A stretch of 64,000 nt of DNA from positions 62,001 through 126,000 of the forward strand of contig JAUXPH010000015.1 of assembly GCA_030683995.1 (NCBI GenBank), given 5' to 3'. This DNA comes from Lutibacter sp. (GTDB lineage Bacteria > Bacteroidota > Bacteroidia > Flavobacteriales > Flavobacteriaceae). The notes below the pieces were generated by a model. It was given only the letters and a program-made list of their open reading frames with translations. It was not told the origin of the DNA and made no database searches. Shown in pieces: positions 25,784-34,993 of this stretch. A program made the translations under genes and the position numbers. Position 1 is the first letter of the stretch, and every line of letters starts with the position of its first letter.

Positions 25784-27051
25784 TTTTTTATCAATTCCTT
25801 GCCAATCGCACAATTTAAACACAATTGCTTGTTGCAATATTCGTTTTTTAATTGAAGCAATGCCTGCGTTTCAAAAGCGGTGTTGCTTTTAATGTTAAGT
25901 TCGCTGAATTTTGAAATAATCTCGTTTTTCTCAGGTTTTATTTGTGCAATAATGGTAAGTGCCGAACTTAAATCATTTGTTCCCAAGTTTTTTAAATATA
26001 AAAATTTCATCGGAACAATGGTGTTTATCAGCAGTAAATCGATAAATGGTTTCGTGATTTTTTTAACGCTTTTTTTTGATGCGGTTTCAAAAGTGTAATG
26101 CGTTTCCCAGAATGTTGAAGTAGCCAAATAAAACAACGCGTAAAATTCTTCAATTTGTTCCGTTTCAACAATTTTAGAAAACAAATTTTGATGTTGATGA
26201 TAAAACATCGCCAATTGCGACAATCGAATGGTGGGGAAATTATTTGGCCGCAACCTAAAAAACTGGACCTGCCCGTTTGAAATGGGCGTCATTTGAAACT
26301 TTACTTTCAAAAAATTGTATTCCTTTTTAAGTTTATTGAAATATTCCGATTCAGATTCGTTGGAAAGCATTCCGGCCTGGCCAAAAAATAAAGCTTCAAG
26401 CTGTTCCAAATTATTGGATATTTTTCTTACAATTGAAAAATCGAAAGAACTCGCAAAATTCATAAATGCCTCCGCATTAATCTTTAACCCAAAATTCTTA
26501 GCCAATAAAACAAACAATGCCGCTTCCCAATTGTTATTTAATTTTGTGAGCATATTGTGAATTTGTGCCGACTTATTTTCGAGCCTTTCAACATAAAGCC
26601 GCTCAATCCAATTCGTTAATATAAAAGAATCAATGCTTGCAATGTCTTTTTCGCAATTGATCCAGTTTTTATTTTTGCTGAAAAGTTGCTGGTAATTGTT
26701 CAATAATTCCTTCGAAATATAATTTTTCAATGCTAAAGTGGCAATAGGCTGATTTGTTTTTCTGAAAACATCAACGGAATGTTCCCAAACCACATGCAAA
26801 ATCACCGAATCGTAATTTTCATCGTTTTCATGATTGTGCGCATACCAATCGGATGAATTTAAATGAATTTCAACATTTCCCGCCCAAAGCTGATTGCTTA
26901 TCACCAATTTGGCATTTAAAAAATCGGGGCCAGTATTCATATTGGCGGTGCCTGTTGAAATAATTTCAATAATTTCACCGTTGGTGGTTTGTAAATTTGT
27001 AGTTGAAAACAATTTAAGTTTCCATACAAAATGCAGTAAATTTTCCTTCAT
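25780..27051 (-). CDS. DUF2851 family protein
   Basis: A 423-residue soluble protein. The N-terminus 'KENLLHFVWKLKLFSTTNLQTTNGE-x-IEII-TG' and 'MNTGPDFLNAKLVISNQLWAGNVEIHLNSSDWYAHNHENDENYDSVILHVVWEHS' are hallmarks of DUF2851, a conserved Bacteroidetes family. The C-terminus ends with CNKQLCLNCAIGKELIKN, two cysteine pairs that could hold a metal or cluster. The fold of the N-terminal part has been compared with nucleases, but I cannot confirm catalytic residues. Function unknown. Confidence 0.85.
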   Translation of the reverse strand: MKENLLHFVWKLKLFSTTNLQTTNGEIIEIISTGTANMNTGPDFLNAKLVISNQLWAGNVEIHLNSSDWYAHNHENDENYDSVILHVVWEHSVDVFRKTNQPIATLALKNYISKELLNNYQQLFSKNKNWINCEKDIASIDSFILTNWIERLYVERLENKSAQIHNMLTKLNNNWEAALFVLLAKNFGLKINAEAFMNFASSFDFSIVRKISNNLEQLEALFFGQAGMLSNESESEYFNKLKKEYNFLKVKFQMTPISNGQVQFFRLRPNNFPTIRLSQLAMFYHQHQNLFSKIVETEQIEEFYALFYLATSTFWETHYTFETASKKSVKKITKPFIDLLLINTIVPMKFLYLKNLGTNDLSSALTIIAQIKPEKNEIISKFSELNIKSNTAFETQALLQLKNEYCNKQLCLNCAIGKELIKN

Positions 27052-27138
27052 AGCAATTTAATATCAACCTAAAAGTATGCAATCTTCTTCAGTAAAAAAA
27101 ATTGAATGAGAATTTAACGAAATTCGGTATTTTTAAAT

Positions 27139-27146
27139 TATTTTTG
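27139..27146 (+). promoter_or_regulatory. -7 box (TATTTTTG) of the nitroreductase gene
   Basis: An exact TAnnTTTG match 21 nt before ATG 27168. There is no TTG at 17-23 nt upstream, so this is a partial promoter. Confidence 0.4.
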
Positions 27147-27167
27147 TTCCTTATAAAATTTAGGTAA

Positions 27168-27800
27168 ATGAACATCATCAACAGTTTAGAATGGAGATAT
27201 GCCACCAAAAAATTTGATCCTTCAAAAAAATTATCAGCACAACAAATTGAAACACTAAAAAATGCATTTAATTTAACGGCGACTTCATTTGGTTTGCAAC
27301 CTTTAAAACTGATTGTCATTGAAAATAAAGAACTTCAGGAAGAATTTGTGAAATATTGTTATTACCAACGTCAGGTTGCCGACGCTTCTCACCTATTGGT
27401 TTTATGCATTGAAAATGACACGACAACTGATGATATTAATGCCTATTTTGACCTGGAAAAAGAAGTTAGAGGCGTATCGGAAGAAGTAATTTCTAAATTT
27501 AGAGATCAACTTGTTGCTATGTACAAAAACAAAACTTTGGAGGAAAAACAATTATCGGCTACCTACCAAACTTACATTGCGCTGGGCAATTTAATGACGG
27601 TTTGCGCCGTTGAAAAAATCGACAATTGTCCGATGGAAGGATTTGTGCCTGAAAAAATTGATGAATTGTTAAATTTATCTGCACAAAATTTAAAGTCAAT
27701 ATTGTTGTTGCCTGTTGGTTTTAGGGCTGAAGATGATTTTATGAGCACCATGAAAAAAGTAAGAAAACCATTAAATGAAACCGTTTTAGAAATATCATAA
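27168..27800 (+). CDS. NAD(P)H-dependent nitroreductase/oxidoreductase (NfsB-like)
   Basis: A 210-residue FMN flavoprotein. The N-terminal segment INSLEWRYATKKFDPSKKLSAQQIETL gives the R-x-A-T-K-K-F/Y-D FMN-phosphate motif of NfsB-type nitroreductases. ALGNLMTVCAVEKIDNCPMEGF and LPVGFRAEDD follow the usual order. It probably reduces quinones or nitro compounds with two electrons. It is 19 nt upstream of pepD and co-directional, so the two may be co-transcribed. Confidence 0.9.
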   Translation: MNIINSLEWRYATKKFDPSKKLSAQQIETLKNAFNLTATSFGLQPLKLIVIENKELQEEFVKYCYYQRQVADASHLLVLCIENDTTTDDINAYFDLEKEVRGVSEEVISKFRDQLVAMYKNKTLEEKQLSATYQTYIALGNLMTVCAVEKIDNCPMEGFVPEKIDELLNLSAQNLKSILLLPVGFRAEDDFMSTMKKVRKPLNETVLEIS

Positions 27801-27819
27801 AAACTCAAACATTAAGAAA

Positions 27820-29277
27820 ATGACAAAAGATATAAGAACTCTTGAACCTACCGAACTTTGGAATAATTTTGCCGATTTAAATGCGGTGCCAAGAGGTTCT
27901 AAAAAAGAAGAACGCGTAATTCAATTTATGGTTGATTTTGCTAAAAAATTAAACCTGGAAACCGTGGTTGACCTTGTTGGCAATGTGATCATTAAAAAAC
28001 CTGCTTCAAAAGGCATGGAAAATCGCAAAACCGTGGTGTTGCAATCGCACTTAGATATGGTGCACCAAAAAAATTCGGACACCAATTTTAATTTTGACAC
28101 AGAAGGAATTAAAATGTTGGTTGATGGCGATTGGGTTCGTGCCGATGGCACAACGCTTGGTGCCGATAATGGTATTGGCGTTGCCGCAATTATGAGTGTT
28201 TTGGCTTCAAAAACCATTAAACATCCTGCAATTGAAGCATTGTTCACCATTGATGAAGAAACCGGAATGACTGGAGCTATGGGATTGCAGGCCAATTATT
28301 TAAATGGCGAAATATTGCTTAATCTGGATACGGAAGAAGATGATGAAATTGACATTGGATGTGCCGGCGGGATTGATGTAACTGCAGAAAATACCTATAA
28401 TGAAGTTGGCACGCCAGTGAATAGCAGCGGATATTCTATTGCAATAACCGGATTAAAAGGAGGCCACTCCGGAATGGACATTCATAAAGGATTAGGAAAT
28501 GCCAATAAAATTATGAACCGTTTATTATATGAATCAAAAGAATTTATAAGAATTTCTGAAATTAACGGAGGAAGTTTACGCAATGCCATCCCAAGAGAAA
28601 GTTTTGCAATCATTTCAGTTGCAGATTCTAGAAAAGATGCTTTTATAAAAAAAATAAACAAAACTGTTAAAGATATTAAGGTTGAACTTGCAACGGTTGA
28701 CCCTAATTTGGAAATAAAAATCTTGGAAGTGCCTACTCCTAAAAGAGTTATGACAACCATAAGCCAAAGTACTTTACTCAACGTTATTTATGCAGCACAT
28801 AATGGCGTTTACAGAATGAGCAACGATATGGAGGATTTGGTGGAAACTTCAAACAATGTTGCCCGTGTTATTGTGAAAGACGAAAGCGCGAAAGTGATGT
28901 GTTTAACGCGATCTTCCGTTGAATCAGCAAAATTTGATATGGCAAATACACTTAAAGCCACCTTTGAAATAGCTGGATATGATGTGACTTTTTCAGGCTC
29001 TTATCCTGGATGGAAACCAAATGTAAATTCTCCAATTTTAAAGCTTTTAACAGAAACATATGATAAACTTTTTAATGAAAAAGCGAACGTTGTGGCTTGT
29101 CATGCCGGATTGGAATGCGGTATTTTAGGAACCAATTATCCAAATATGGATATGATTTCTTTTGGGCCAACCATTCAGGGCGCTCATTCACCCGACGAAA
29201 AAGCCAATATTAAATCCAGCCAGAAATTCTGGAAATATTTACTCACTATTTTAGAAAATATTCCTGCAAAAAAATAA
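27820..29277 (+). CDS. pepD: Aminoacyl-histidine dipeptidase PepD (M20C)
   Basis: A 485-residue cytosolic zinc dipeptidase of the M20 clan that hydrolyses Xaa-His and other dipeptides. Active-site segments: LQSHLDMVHQK (first zinc His and catalytic Asp), TLGADNGIGVAAIM (bridging Asp), TIDEETGMTGAMG (general base Glu and zinc Glu), LDTEEDDEIDIGCAGG, and CHAGLECGIL plus GAHSPDE at the C-terminus. Length matches PepD. The transcript ends at a perfect palindromic terminator immediately after the stop. Confidence 0.95.
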   Translation: MTKDIRTLEPTELWNNFADLNAVPRGSKKEERVIQFMVDFAKKLNLETVVDLVGNVIIKKPASKGMENRKTVVLQSHLDMVHQKNSDTNFNFDTEGIKMLVDGDWVRADGTTLGADNGIGVAAIMSVLASKTIKHPAIEALFTIDEETGMTGAMGLQANYLNGEILLNLDTEEDDEIDIGCAGGIDVTAENTYNEVGTPVNSSGYSIAITGLKGGHSGMDIHKGLGNANKIMNRLLYESKEFIRISEINGGSLRNAIPRESFAIISVADSRKDAFIKKINKTVKDIKVELATVDPNLEIKILEVPTPKRVMTTISQSTLLNVIYAAHNGVYRMSNDMEDLVETSNNVARVIVKDESAKVMCLTRSSVESAKFDMANTLKATFEIAGYDVTFSGSYPGWKPNVNSPILKLLTETYDKLFNEKANVVACHAGLECGILGTNYPNMDMISFGPTIQGAHSPDEKANIKSSQKFWKYLLTILENIPAKK

Positions 29278-29282
29278 AAAAT

Positions 29283-29312
29283 AAAAGAGGCTTGAAATTT
29301 CAAGCCTCTTTT
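29283..29312. terminator. Palindromic terminator after pepD
   Basis: A 30-bp perfect palindrome (arms AAAAGAGGCTTGAAA and its complement) begins 6 nt after the pepD stop and ends in TTTT. It separates pepD from parA. Confidence 0.9.
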
Positions 29313-29399
29313 GCTTTTTAGCGCTTTGTTAACAATATAAACTTTCAAAAACCATAAATAATTGTATTTTTACGGCTTAAAATAATTGGAGATTCTTTT

Positions 29400-30182
29400 A
29401 TGGGAAAAATTATTGCAATTGCCAATCAAAAAGGAGGTGTTGGCAAAACTACAACCACTATTAATTTAGCCGCCGCTTTGGGTATTCTAGAAAAAAAAGT
29501 GTTGTTAATTGATGCCGACCCGCAAGCTAATGCTTCATCGGGACTTGGGATTGCCATAGAAGAAGTTGAGTTGGGAACGTATCAATTGTTGGAACATTCC
29601 ATCACTGCAAAAGAGGCAATTGTTGCTTCAAATTCTCCAAATGTTGATATCATTCCTGCGCATATCGATTTGGTGGCCATAGAAATAGAATTGGTTGATA
29701 AACAAAACAGGGAATATATGTTGAAGGAAGCCCTGAAAGAAATTAAAGATGATTACGATTATATTTTAATAGATTGTGCGCCTTCATTGGGATTGATTAC
29801 TTTAAATTCCCTTGTTGCCGCCGATTCAGTGATTATCCCAATTCAGTGCGAATATTTCGCCTTGGAAGGTTTGGGAAAATTGTTAAACACCATCAAAAGT
29901 GTCCAAAAAATACACAATACCACGCTGGATATTGAAGGTTTGCTGTTAACGATGTACGATTCCCGTTTGCGACTTTCAAACCAAGTGGTGGAAGAAGTTA
30001 AAAAACATTTCCAAAGCATGGTTTTTAAAACCATTATTCAACGAAACGTGCGTTTGAGCGAAGCACCAAGTTACGGCGAAAGCATTATTGCTTATGATGC
30101 AACAAGCACCGGAGCCGTAAATTATATTAACTTAGCCAACGAAATTTTAAAACTGCATACCAAGGATGGCAAAAGCAATTAA
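29400..30182 (+). CDS. parA: Chromosome partitioning ATPase ParA (Soj)
   Basis: A 260-residue Walker-type ATPase. The deviant Walker A is NQKGGVGKTTTTINLAAAL (KGGVGKT at 11-17), followed by LLIDADPQANASSGLG (Walker A' region) and DYILIDCAPSLGLIT (Walker B). Length and motifs match chromosomal ParA, which moves ParB-parS complexes on the nucleoid. Its 3' end overlaps parB by 17 nt. Confidence 0.95.
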   Translation: MGKIIAIANQKGGVGKTTTTINLAAALGILEKKVLLIDADPQANASSGLGIAIEEVELGTYQLLEHSITAKEAIVASNSPNVDIIPAHIDLVAIEIELVDKQNREYMLKEALKEIKDDYDYILIDCAPSLGLITLNSLVAADSVIIPIQCEYFALEGLGKLLNTIKSVQKIHNTTLDIEGLLLTMYDSRLRLSNQVVEEVKKHFQSMVFKTIIQRNVRLSEAPSYGESIIAYDATSTGAVNYINLANEILKLHTKDGKSN

Positions 30183-31059
30183 AAAACAAGCAATGGGACG
30201 AGGATTGTCGGCCTTATTGAACAATTCCGACATCACTTCCGCTAACGATAAAAATGCCGATAAACTTGTTGGCAGTATCCTGGAAATTGATTTGGATTTA
30301 ATTGAAGTAAACCCTTTTCAGCCAAGAAGTTATTTTAACGAAGAATCGTTGCGCGAATTGGCAAGCTCCATTAAAGAATTGGGTGTTATTCAGCCAATTA
30401 CCATCAGAAAATTGGAAGGAAATAAATTTCAATTGGTTTCGGGAGAAAGAAGATACAGGGCTTCAAAATTAATTGGAAACACCAAAATTCCGGCTTACAT
30501 CCGACTTGCAAACGACCAGGAAATGCTTGAAATGGCATTGGTTGAAAATATACAACGAAAAGATTTAGACCCTATAGAAGTTGCCTTAACCTACCAAAGA
30601 TTGATTGATGAAATTGATTTGACGCAGGAAGAAATGAGCAAACGCGTTGGAAAAAAACGATCTACCATCAGCAATTATTTGCGATTGCTGAAATTAGATC
30701 CGATTATCCAAACAGGAATGCGCGACGGATTTTTGTCGATGGGACACGGAAGGGCATTGATCAATGTTGAGAATTCCGAAGACCAGTTAAGCATTTACGA
30801 AAAAATAATTGCAAAAAAATTATCCGTTCGCCAAACAGAACAGTTGGTTAAAGATTTAAAAGAAGGTGTTGTTGCAAAACCTAAAAAACAGGTTAAAGAA
30901 GCCAAACTCCCAACATTTGTAAATGACGGATTGAAAACTTTCAGCAATTATTTCGGACATAAAATTGACATAAAATTATCGGGAAAAGACAAAGGAAAAA
31001 TCAGCATTCCGTTTCATTCCGAAGAAGATTTCAACCGATTAAAAAAATTATTGGAATAA
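30166..31059 (+). CDS. parB: Chromosome partitioning protein ParB (Spo0J)
   Basis: A 297-residue CTP-dependent DNA clamp. The N-terminal domain has NPFQPRSYFNEESLRELASSIKELGVIQPITI and the CTP-binding motif GERRYRASKL. The helix-turn-helix is around TQEEMSKRVGKKRSTISNYLRLLKLD, followed by SMGHGRALINVE. The C-terminal region holds a dimerisation segment. The gene overlaps parA, so translation is coupled. I found no convincing parS in this window. Confidence 0.95.
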   Translation: MAKAIKKQAMGRGLSALLNNSDITSANDKNADKLVGSILEIDLDLIEVNPFQPRSYFNEESLRELASSIKELGVIQPITIRKLEGNKFQLVSGERRYRASKLIGNTKIPAYIRLANDQEMLEMALVENIQRKDLDPIEVALTYQRLIDEIDLTQEEMSKRVGKKRSTISNYLRLLKLDPIIQTGMRDGFLSMGHGRALINVENSEDQLSIYEKIIAKKLSVRQTEQLVKDLKEGVVAKPKKQVKEAKLPTFVNDGLKTFSNYFGHKIDIKLSGKDKGKISIPFHSEEDFNRLKKLLE

Positions 31060-31638
31060 GTGCTTAAAAAAAATTTATATAGCTATTTAATGATTGCCGC
31101 TTTAACGGTATTTTCTGGCTATGCGCAAGAAGTCGCCAATGTAAAAATTAAAGATACTATTAGGCCATCAAGCGACAATTTTAAACCGCTTTCTCCCGCA
31201 AGAGCAGCATTTTATTCGGCTGTTTTACCCGGACTTGGACAAGCCTTCAACAAAAAATACTGGAAAATTCCCATTGTTTATGGCACATTGGGAACCGGCA
31301 TTTATTTTTACGACAGGAATAACACCAACTATAACAGGGCAAGAACGGCCTACAAATTAAGAATTAATGAAAAACCCGATGAATTTGACGGGTTAAACGG
31401 AAATATCCTATTATCAAAAGACGCTTTAATCCGGGCACAAAAATCCTATAAAAAAGACCGGGATTTGTCGATTTTGGTGACTGCCGGTTTGTATATTTTA
31501 CAAATAGTTGAAGCCAGTGTCAATGCGCATCTATTGCAGCATAATGTTGACAGTAATTTATCTGTTTCTCCCCAAATAATTCGCAACGACATCAATAACA
31601 AAACAATTGTCGGCGCCTCTGTTAATTTTAATTTTTAG
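31060..31638 (+). CDS. DUF5683 domain exported protein
   Basis: A 192-residue protein with GTG start at 31060, the base right after the parB stop. It opens with MLKKNLYSYLMIAALTVFSGYAQ, a signal peptide. Then 'LSPARAAFYSAVLPGLGQAFNKKYWKIPIVYGTLGTGIYFYDRNN' gives the P-G-x-G-Q-x-x-N/K-K-W-K-IP motif of DUF5683. LVTAGLYILQIVEASVNAHL is a second hydrophobic block. It is an envelope protein of unknown function. Its fixed place between parB and dapB is common in Flavobacteriia. Confidence 0.85.
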   Translation: MLKKNLYSYLMIAALTVFSGYAQEVANVKIKDTIRPSSDNFKPLSPARAAFYSAVLPGLGQAFNKKYWKIPIVYGTLGTGIYFYDRNNTNYNRARTAYKLRINEKPDEFDGLNGNILLSKDALIRAQKSYKKDRDLSILVTAGLYILQIVEASVNAHLLQHNVDSNLSVSPQIIRNDINNKTIVGASVNFNF

Positions 31639-31729
31639 TCATGAAATGAGCATAACGAAGGCGTAATACAAAAACTAATGAAAAAATGCGAATTACATAT
31701 GACCTTTAAAAAACAATAAATACTTACAT

Positions 31730-32434
31730 ATGAAAATAGCTTTATTGGGTTATGGCAAAATGGGCAAAACAATTGAACAAATTGCATTGCAAAGAGGCCA
31801 TGAAATTGTATTGAAGATAGATGAAAACAGTGCAGATTACGATATTACTTTGGCCGATGTTGCCATAGATTTCAGTATTCCTGAAGCCGCTTTCAACAAT
31901 ATTTCAAACTGTTTAAACAATCAAGTTCCAGTCATCAGCGGCACAACAGGCTGGCTGGCTAAATTGCCGGAAGCAACCCAACTTTGCAAAGAAAAAAATG
32001 GCGCCTTTATTTCTGCTTCAAATTTCAGCCTTGGCGTCAATATCTTTTTTGAATTAAATGCCCATTTGGCAAAAATGATGTGTAATTTAGAGCAATATGC
32101 CATTTCAATAGAAGAAATCCATCATACTAAAAAATTAGATGCCCCAAGCGGTACGGCAATTACCTTGGCTGAAGGAATTATTGAAAATTCAAACAAAGAA
32201 AGCTGGGCTTTAAATGTAACAACAAACGAAAATGTGATACCAATAACAGCAAAACGCATTGATGAAGTTCCCGGAACTCATACCGTTGAATACAAATCGG
32301 CCGTAGACACCCTGGAAATCAAACACACCGCACACAGCAGAGACGGTTTTGCTTTAGGAGCAGTAATTGCTGCCGAATGGTTGGTTGGAAAAACAGGCGT
32401 TTTTACCATGAAAGACGTTTTGGGACTTAAATAA
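31730..32434 (+). CDS. dapB: 4-hydroxy-tetrahydrodipicolinate reductase
   Basis: A 234-residue enzyme of the lysine/diaminopimelate pathway, reducing the DapA product with NAD(P)H. The Rossmann start is IALLGYGKMGKTIEQIAL; the substrate and catalytic motif is EIHHTKKLDAPSGTAITLAE (H-H and K, as in E(L/I)HHxxKxDAPSGTA). FSLGVNIFFELN and RDGFALGAVIAAEWL follow. It is shorter than E. coli DapB, as usual in Bacteroidetes. It probably supplies peptidoglycan precursors and is followed by lepB after 18 nt. Confidence 0.95.
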   Translation: MKIALLGYGKMGKTIEQIALQRGHEIVLKIDENSADYDITLADVAIDFSIPEAAFNNISNCLNNQVPVISGTTGWLAKLPEATQLCKEKNGAFISASNFSLGVNIFFELNAHLAKMMCNLEQYAISIEEIHHTKKLDAPSGTAITLAEGIIENSNKESWALNVTTNENVIPITAKRIDEVPGTHTVEYKSAVDTLEIKHTAHSRDGFALGAVIAAEWLVGKTGVFTMKDVLGLK

Positions 32435-32452
32435 CATTAAAAAAAATTAATT

Positions 32453-33991
32453 ATGACAATGATACAATGGTTTATATTTTTCTTGATTGTTCAGGTAATT
32501 CACTTTGCAGGAACTTGGAAATTATACGTAAAAGCCGGCAGAAAACCGTGGGAAGCAATCGTACCGGTTTACAATGCCATTGTGCTGCTTAAAATATTAA
32601 AAAGACCAACCTGGTGGGTAATTTTATTGTTCATTCCCATCATTAATTTATTAATGTTCCCTGTAATTTGGGTTGAAACCGTTAGAAGTTTTGGAAAATA
32701 TAAAACCTTAGATTCGGTTTTGGCTGTTATATCACTTGGTTTTTATATTTATTATTTAAACTATGTTGCCGATGTATATTATGTGCAGGATCGCAGTTTA
32801 AAATCAAGGACTGAAGTGGGAGAATGGGTGAGTTCTATTGTATTTGCCATTATTGCCGCAACAATAGTGCACACTTATTTTATGCAACCGTACACCATAC
32901 CAACTTCCTCGTTGGAAAAATCGTTGTTGGTGGGCGATTTTTTGTTTGTAAGTAAATTTCATTATGGCGCCAGAACACCAATGACCGTAATCGCAGCACC
33001 GATGGTTCATGATTCACTGCCTTTTATGAAAGCAAAATCGTATTTAAAAAAGCCTCATTTGCCTTATTTCAGGTTGCCTGGTTTTGAAAATATAAAAAGA
33101 AACGAAATTGTGGTTTTTAACTGGCCTGTTGATACGGTTCGTTTTTTTAGGGACAAATCCAATATTAACATAGACAAACCCATTGACAAAAAATCGAATT
33201 ATGTAAAAAGATGTGTGGGTATTCCCGGAGATTCTTTGGAAATAAGGGAAGGTTATATTTACATCAATGGCGAAAGAACGGTGCTTCCTGATAGGGCACT
33301 TCCTCAATATTACCACAAAGTAGTGACTGATGGTCAACAACTTTCTGCGGCTGCTTTAAAAAGATACAATGTTACTGAAGGCCAGTTTTTAGGCGATTAC
33401 TATATGTTGAACCTGACAGATGAAAATGCGGGTAAATTAAAATCAAATCCCTTGGTAAAAAGCGTCACCAAGTTACTTTCACCCAAAGGAGAATATAGCG
33501 AATCCGTATTTCCGCATAACAGTCAGTATGCTTGGTCAATCGATAATTACGGGCCAATTTACATTCCAGAAGCCGGAAAAACAGTTGAATTAAACGCCAA
33601 ATCATTGCCGTTTTATAAACGAATTATTGAAGTTTACGAAAACAATAATGTAACAACCAGCGGAGACGAAATTTTTATCAACGGAAAATTGGCAACCACG
33701 TATACCTTTAAACAAGATTATTATTGGATGATGGGTGATAACCGTCATAATTCTGAAGATGCCCGCTATTGGGGATATGTGCCTTTTGACCACGTGGTTG
33801 GAAAACCCGTATTTATTTGGTTCAGCTGGGACAGTAACGGAGAAGGAATTGCCCAAAAAATAAGATGGGAACGTGTTTTTACGACGGTTCACGGAAGCGG
33901 AAAACCGGTTTCATATCTTTATTATTTCTTAGGCGCACTTGGATTGTGGTATGCTTTTAGCTTTTTCAGAAAGCGAAAAAAATCCGAATAA
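32453..33991 (+). CDS. lepB: Signal peptidase I, extended Bacteroidetes form
   Basis: A 512-residue membrane serine protease that removes signal peptides. The first 110 residues add three hydrophobic helices before the usual anchor, with KAGRKPWEAIVPVYNAIVLLKILKRPTWW between them. The catalytic Ser is in YTIPTSSLEKSL (near 153; the usual motif is S-M-x-P-T-L, here S-L-E-K-S-L). The Lys is in YVKRCVGIPGDSLEI (near 252). MMGDNRHNSEDARYWGYVP is the box E GDNR-S-DSR motif. A large insertion of about 130 residues lies between boxes D and E. A C-terminal helix is followed by FRKRKKSE. Confidence 0.93.
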   Translation: MTMIQWFIFFLIVQVIHFAGTWKLYVKAGRKPWEAIVPVYNAIVLLKILKRPTWWVILLFIPIINLLMFPVIWVETVRSFGKYKTLDSVLAVISLGFYIYYLNYVADVYYVQDRSLKSRTEVGEWVSSIVFAIIAATIVHTYFMQPYTIPTSSLEKSLLVGDFLFVSKFHYGARTPMTVIAAPMVHDSLPFMKAKSYLKKPHLPYFRLPGFENIKRNEIVVFNWPVDTVRFFRDKSNINIDKPIDKKSNYVKRCVGIPGDSLEIREGYIYINGERTVLPDRALPQYYHKVVTDGQQLSAAALKRYNVTEGQFLGDYYMLNLTDENAGKLKSNPLVKSVTKLLSPKGEYSESVFPHNSQYAWSIDNYGPIYIPEAGKTVELNAKSLPFYKRIIEVYENNNVTTSGDEIFINGKLATTYTFKQDYYWMMGDNRHNSEDARYWGYVPFDHVVGKPVFIWFSWDSNGEGIAQKIRWERVFTTVHGSGKPVSYLYYFLGALGLWYAFSFFRKRKKSE

Positions 33992-33995
33992 TTTT

Positions 33996-34610
33996 ATGAT
34001 TTTATTGCAACCAACCTATTTTTCGCCAATTTTACAATATGTTGCCATTGCAAATGCAGATGAAATTATTTTTGAAACTGAAGATAATTTTCAGAAACAA
34101 ACCTATAGAAACCGTTGCTATATTTATACGGCACAAGGAAAACAATTGTTGAATGTGCCTGTGCAACACAGCAAAGAAATTAAGCAAAAAACGAAGGAAG
34201 TAAAAATTGACTATAAAGACGATTGGCACAAACAGCATTTAAAAACCTTAAAAACAGCCTACAGCTCCTCTCCTTTTTACGAATTTTATATCGATGATTT
34301 ATTGCCGGTTTTTGAGAAAAAAATCCATTTTTTGTTGGATTTGAATTTCTTGGGGCACGAAATTATCATGGATGCGCTGCAACTAAAAATTCCGACGAAA
34401 AAAACAACGGAATATGATAAAGCACCAAGTATTTTGGATTTAAGAAACTTGGGCGAAGACAAACCCAAAACAACGTACAACCTTGAACGTTACATTCAGG
34501 TTTTTTCTGAAAATCACGGTTTTATTCCCAATTTAAGCATTTTGGATTTACTTTTTATGGAAGGTCCAAATGCGTTAAACTATTTAGAATCACAAAATAT
34601 TATTTTTTAA
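33996..34610 (+). CDS. WbqC family protein
   Basis: A 204-residue protein. Start at ATG 33996 (MILLQPTYFSPILQYVAIANAD), 4 nt past the lepB stop; a longer reading from 33939 would lie inside lepB. 'PTYFSPILQYVAI', 'QKQTYRNRCYIYTAQGKQLLNVPVQHS', 'DWHKQHLKTLKTAYSSSPFYEFY' and 'NLSILDLLFMEGPNAL' match the WbqC family. It is named after an O-antigen gene of unknown biochemical role, possibly in glycan biosynthesis. It is co-transcribed with lepB and dapB. Confidence 0.9.
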   Translation: MILLQPTYFSPILQYVAIANADEIIFETEDNFQKQTYRNRCYIYTAQGKQLLNVPVQHSKEIKQKTKEVKIDYKDDWHKQHLKTLKTAYSSSPFYEFYIDDLLPVFEKKIHFLLDLNFLGHEIIMDALQLKIPTKKTTEYDKAPSILDLRNLGEDKPKTTYNLERYIQVFSENHGFIPNLSILDLLFMEGPNALNYLESQNIIF

Positions 34611-34612
34611 TT

Positions 34613-34930
34613 TTGGAACTTCTTCGATTTATCATTCATTACGGAATGCACTTTCTGCTTCCCGGTGCAATCGCCTTCTATTTCTTTAGGGAAAACTGGA
34701 AAAAAGTTTGGTTGATTTTTATTTTAATTATGTTGGTAGATTTAGATCATTTGTTGGCAACACCTATTTTTAGTGCAACAAGATGCAGCATTAATTTTCA
34801 CATCCTTCACTCCTACTATGCCATTGCAATTTATTTGGTGGCGCTTTTCTTCAAAAAAACAAGAATTGTAGCGATTGGCCTTTTGCTTCATATATTAACT
34901 GATGCAATTGATTGCCTTTGGATTAATTAA
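34613..34930 (+). CDS. DUF6122 family small membrane protein
   Basis: A 105-residue membrane protein starting at TTG 34613, 2 nt after the WbqC stop. Four hydrophobic segments include FLLPGAIAFYFF and LIFILIMLVDLDHLLATPIFSATRCSINFHILHSYYAIAIYLVAL. The 'LDHLLATP-F-x-RCSINFH-LH' motif and LLHILTDAIDC are family marks, and several His/Asp residues could bind metal. There is a distant resemblance to membrane metal-dependent hydrolases of the YdjM kind. Function unknown. Confidence 0.82.
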   Translation: MELLRFIIHYGMHFLLPGAIAFYFFRENWKKVWLIFILIMLVDLDHLLATPIFSATRCSINFHILHSYYAIAIYLVALFFKKTRIVAIGLLLHILTDAIDCLWIN

Positions 34931-34965
34931 TAAAAGGTAAATTTATCTTTTATTAATAATTTTCT

Positions 34966-34973
34966 TATCTTTG
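34966..34973 (+). promoter_or_regulatory. -7 box (TATCTTTG) of the ric gene
   Basis: An exact TAnnTTTG match 20 nt before ATG 34994, in the 63-nt gap after DUF6122. No -33 TTG at normal spacing. Confidence 0.5.
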
Positions 34974-34993
34974 TCCCATAAATTTTTTCAAAA

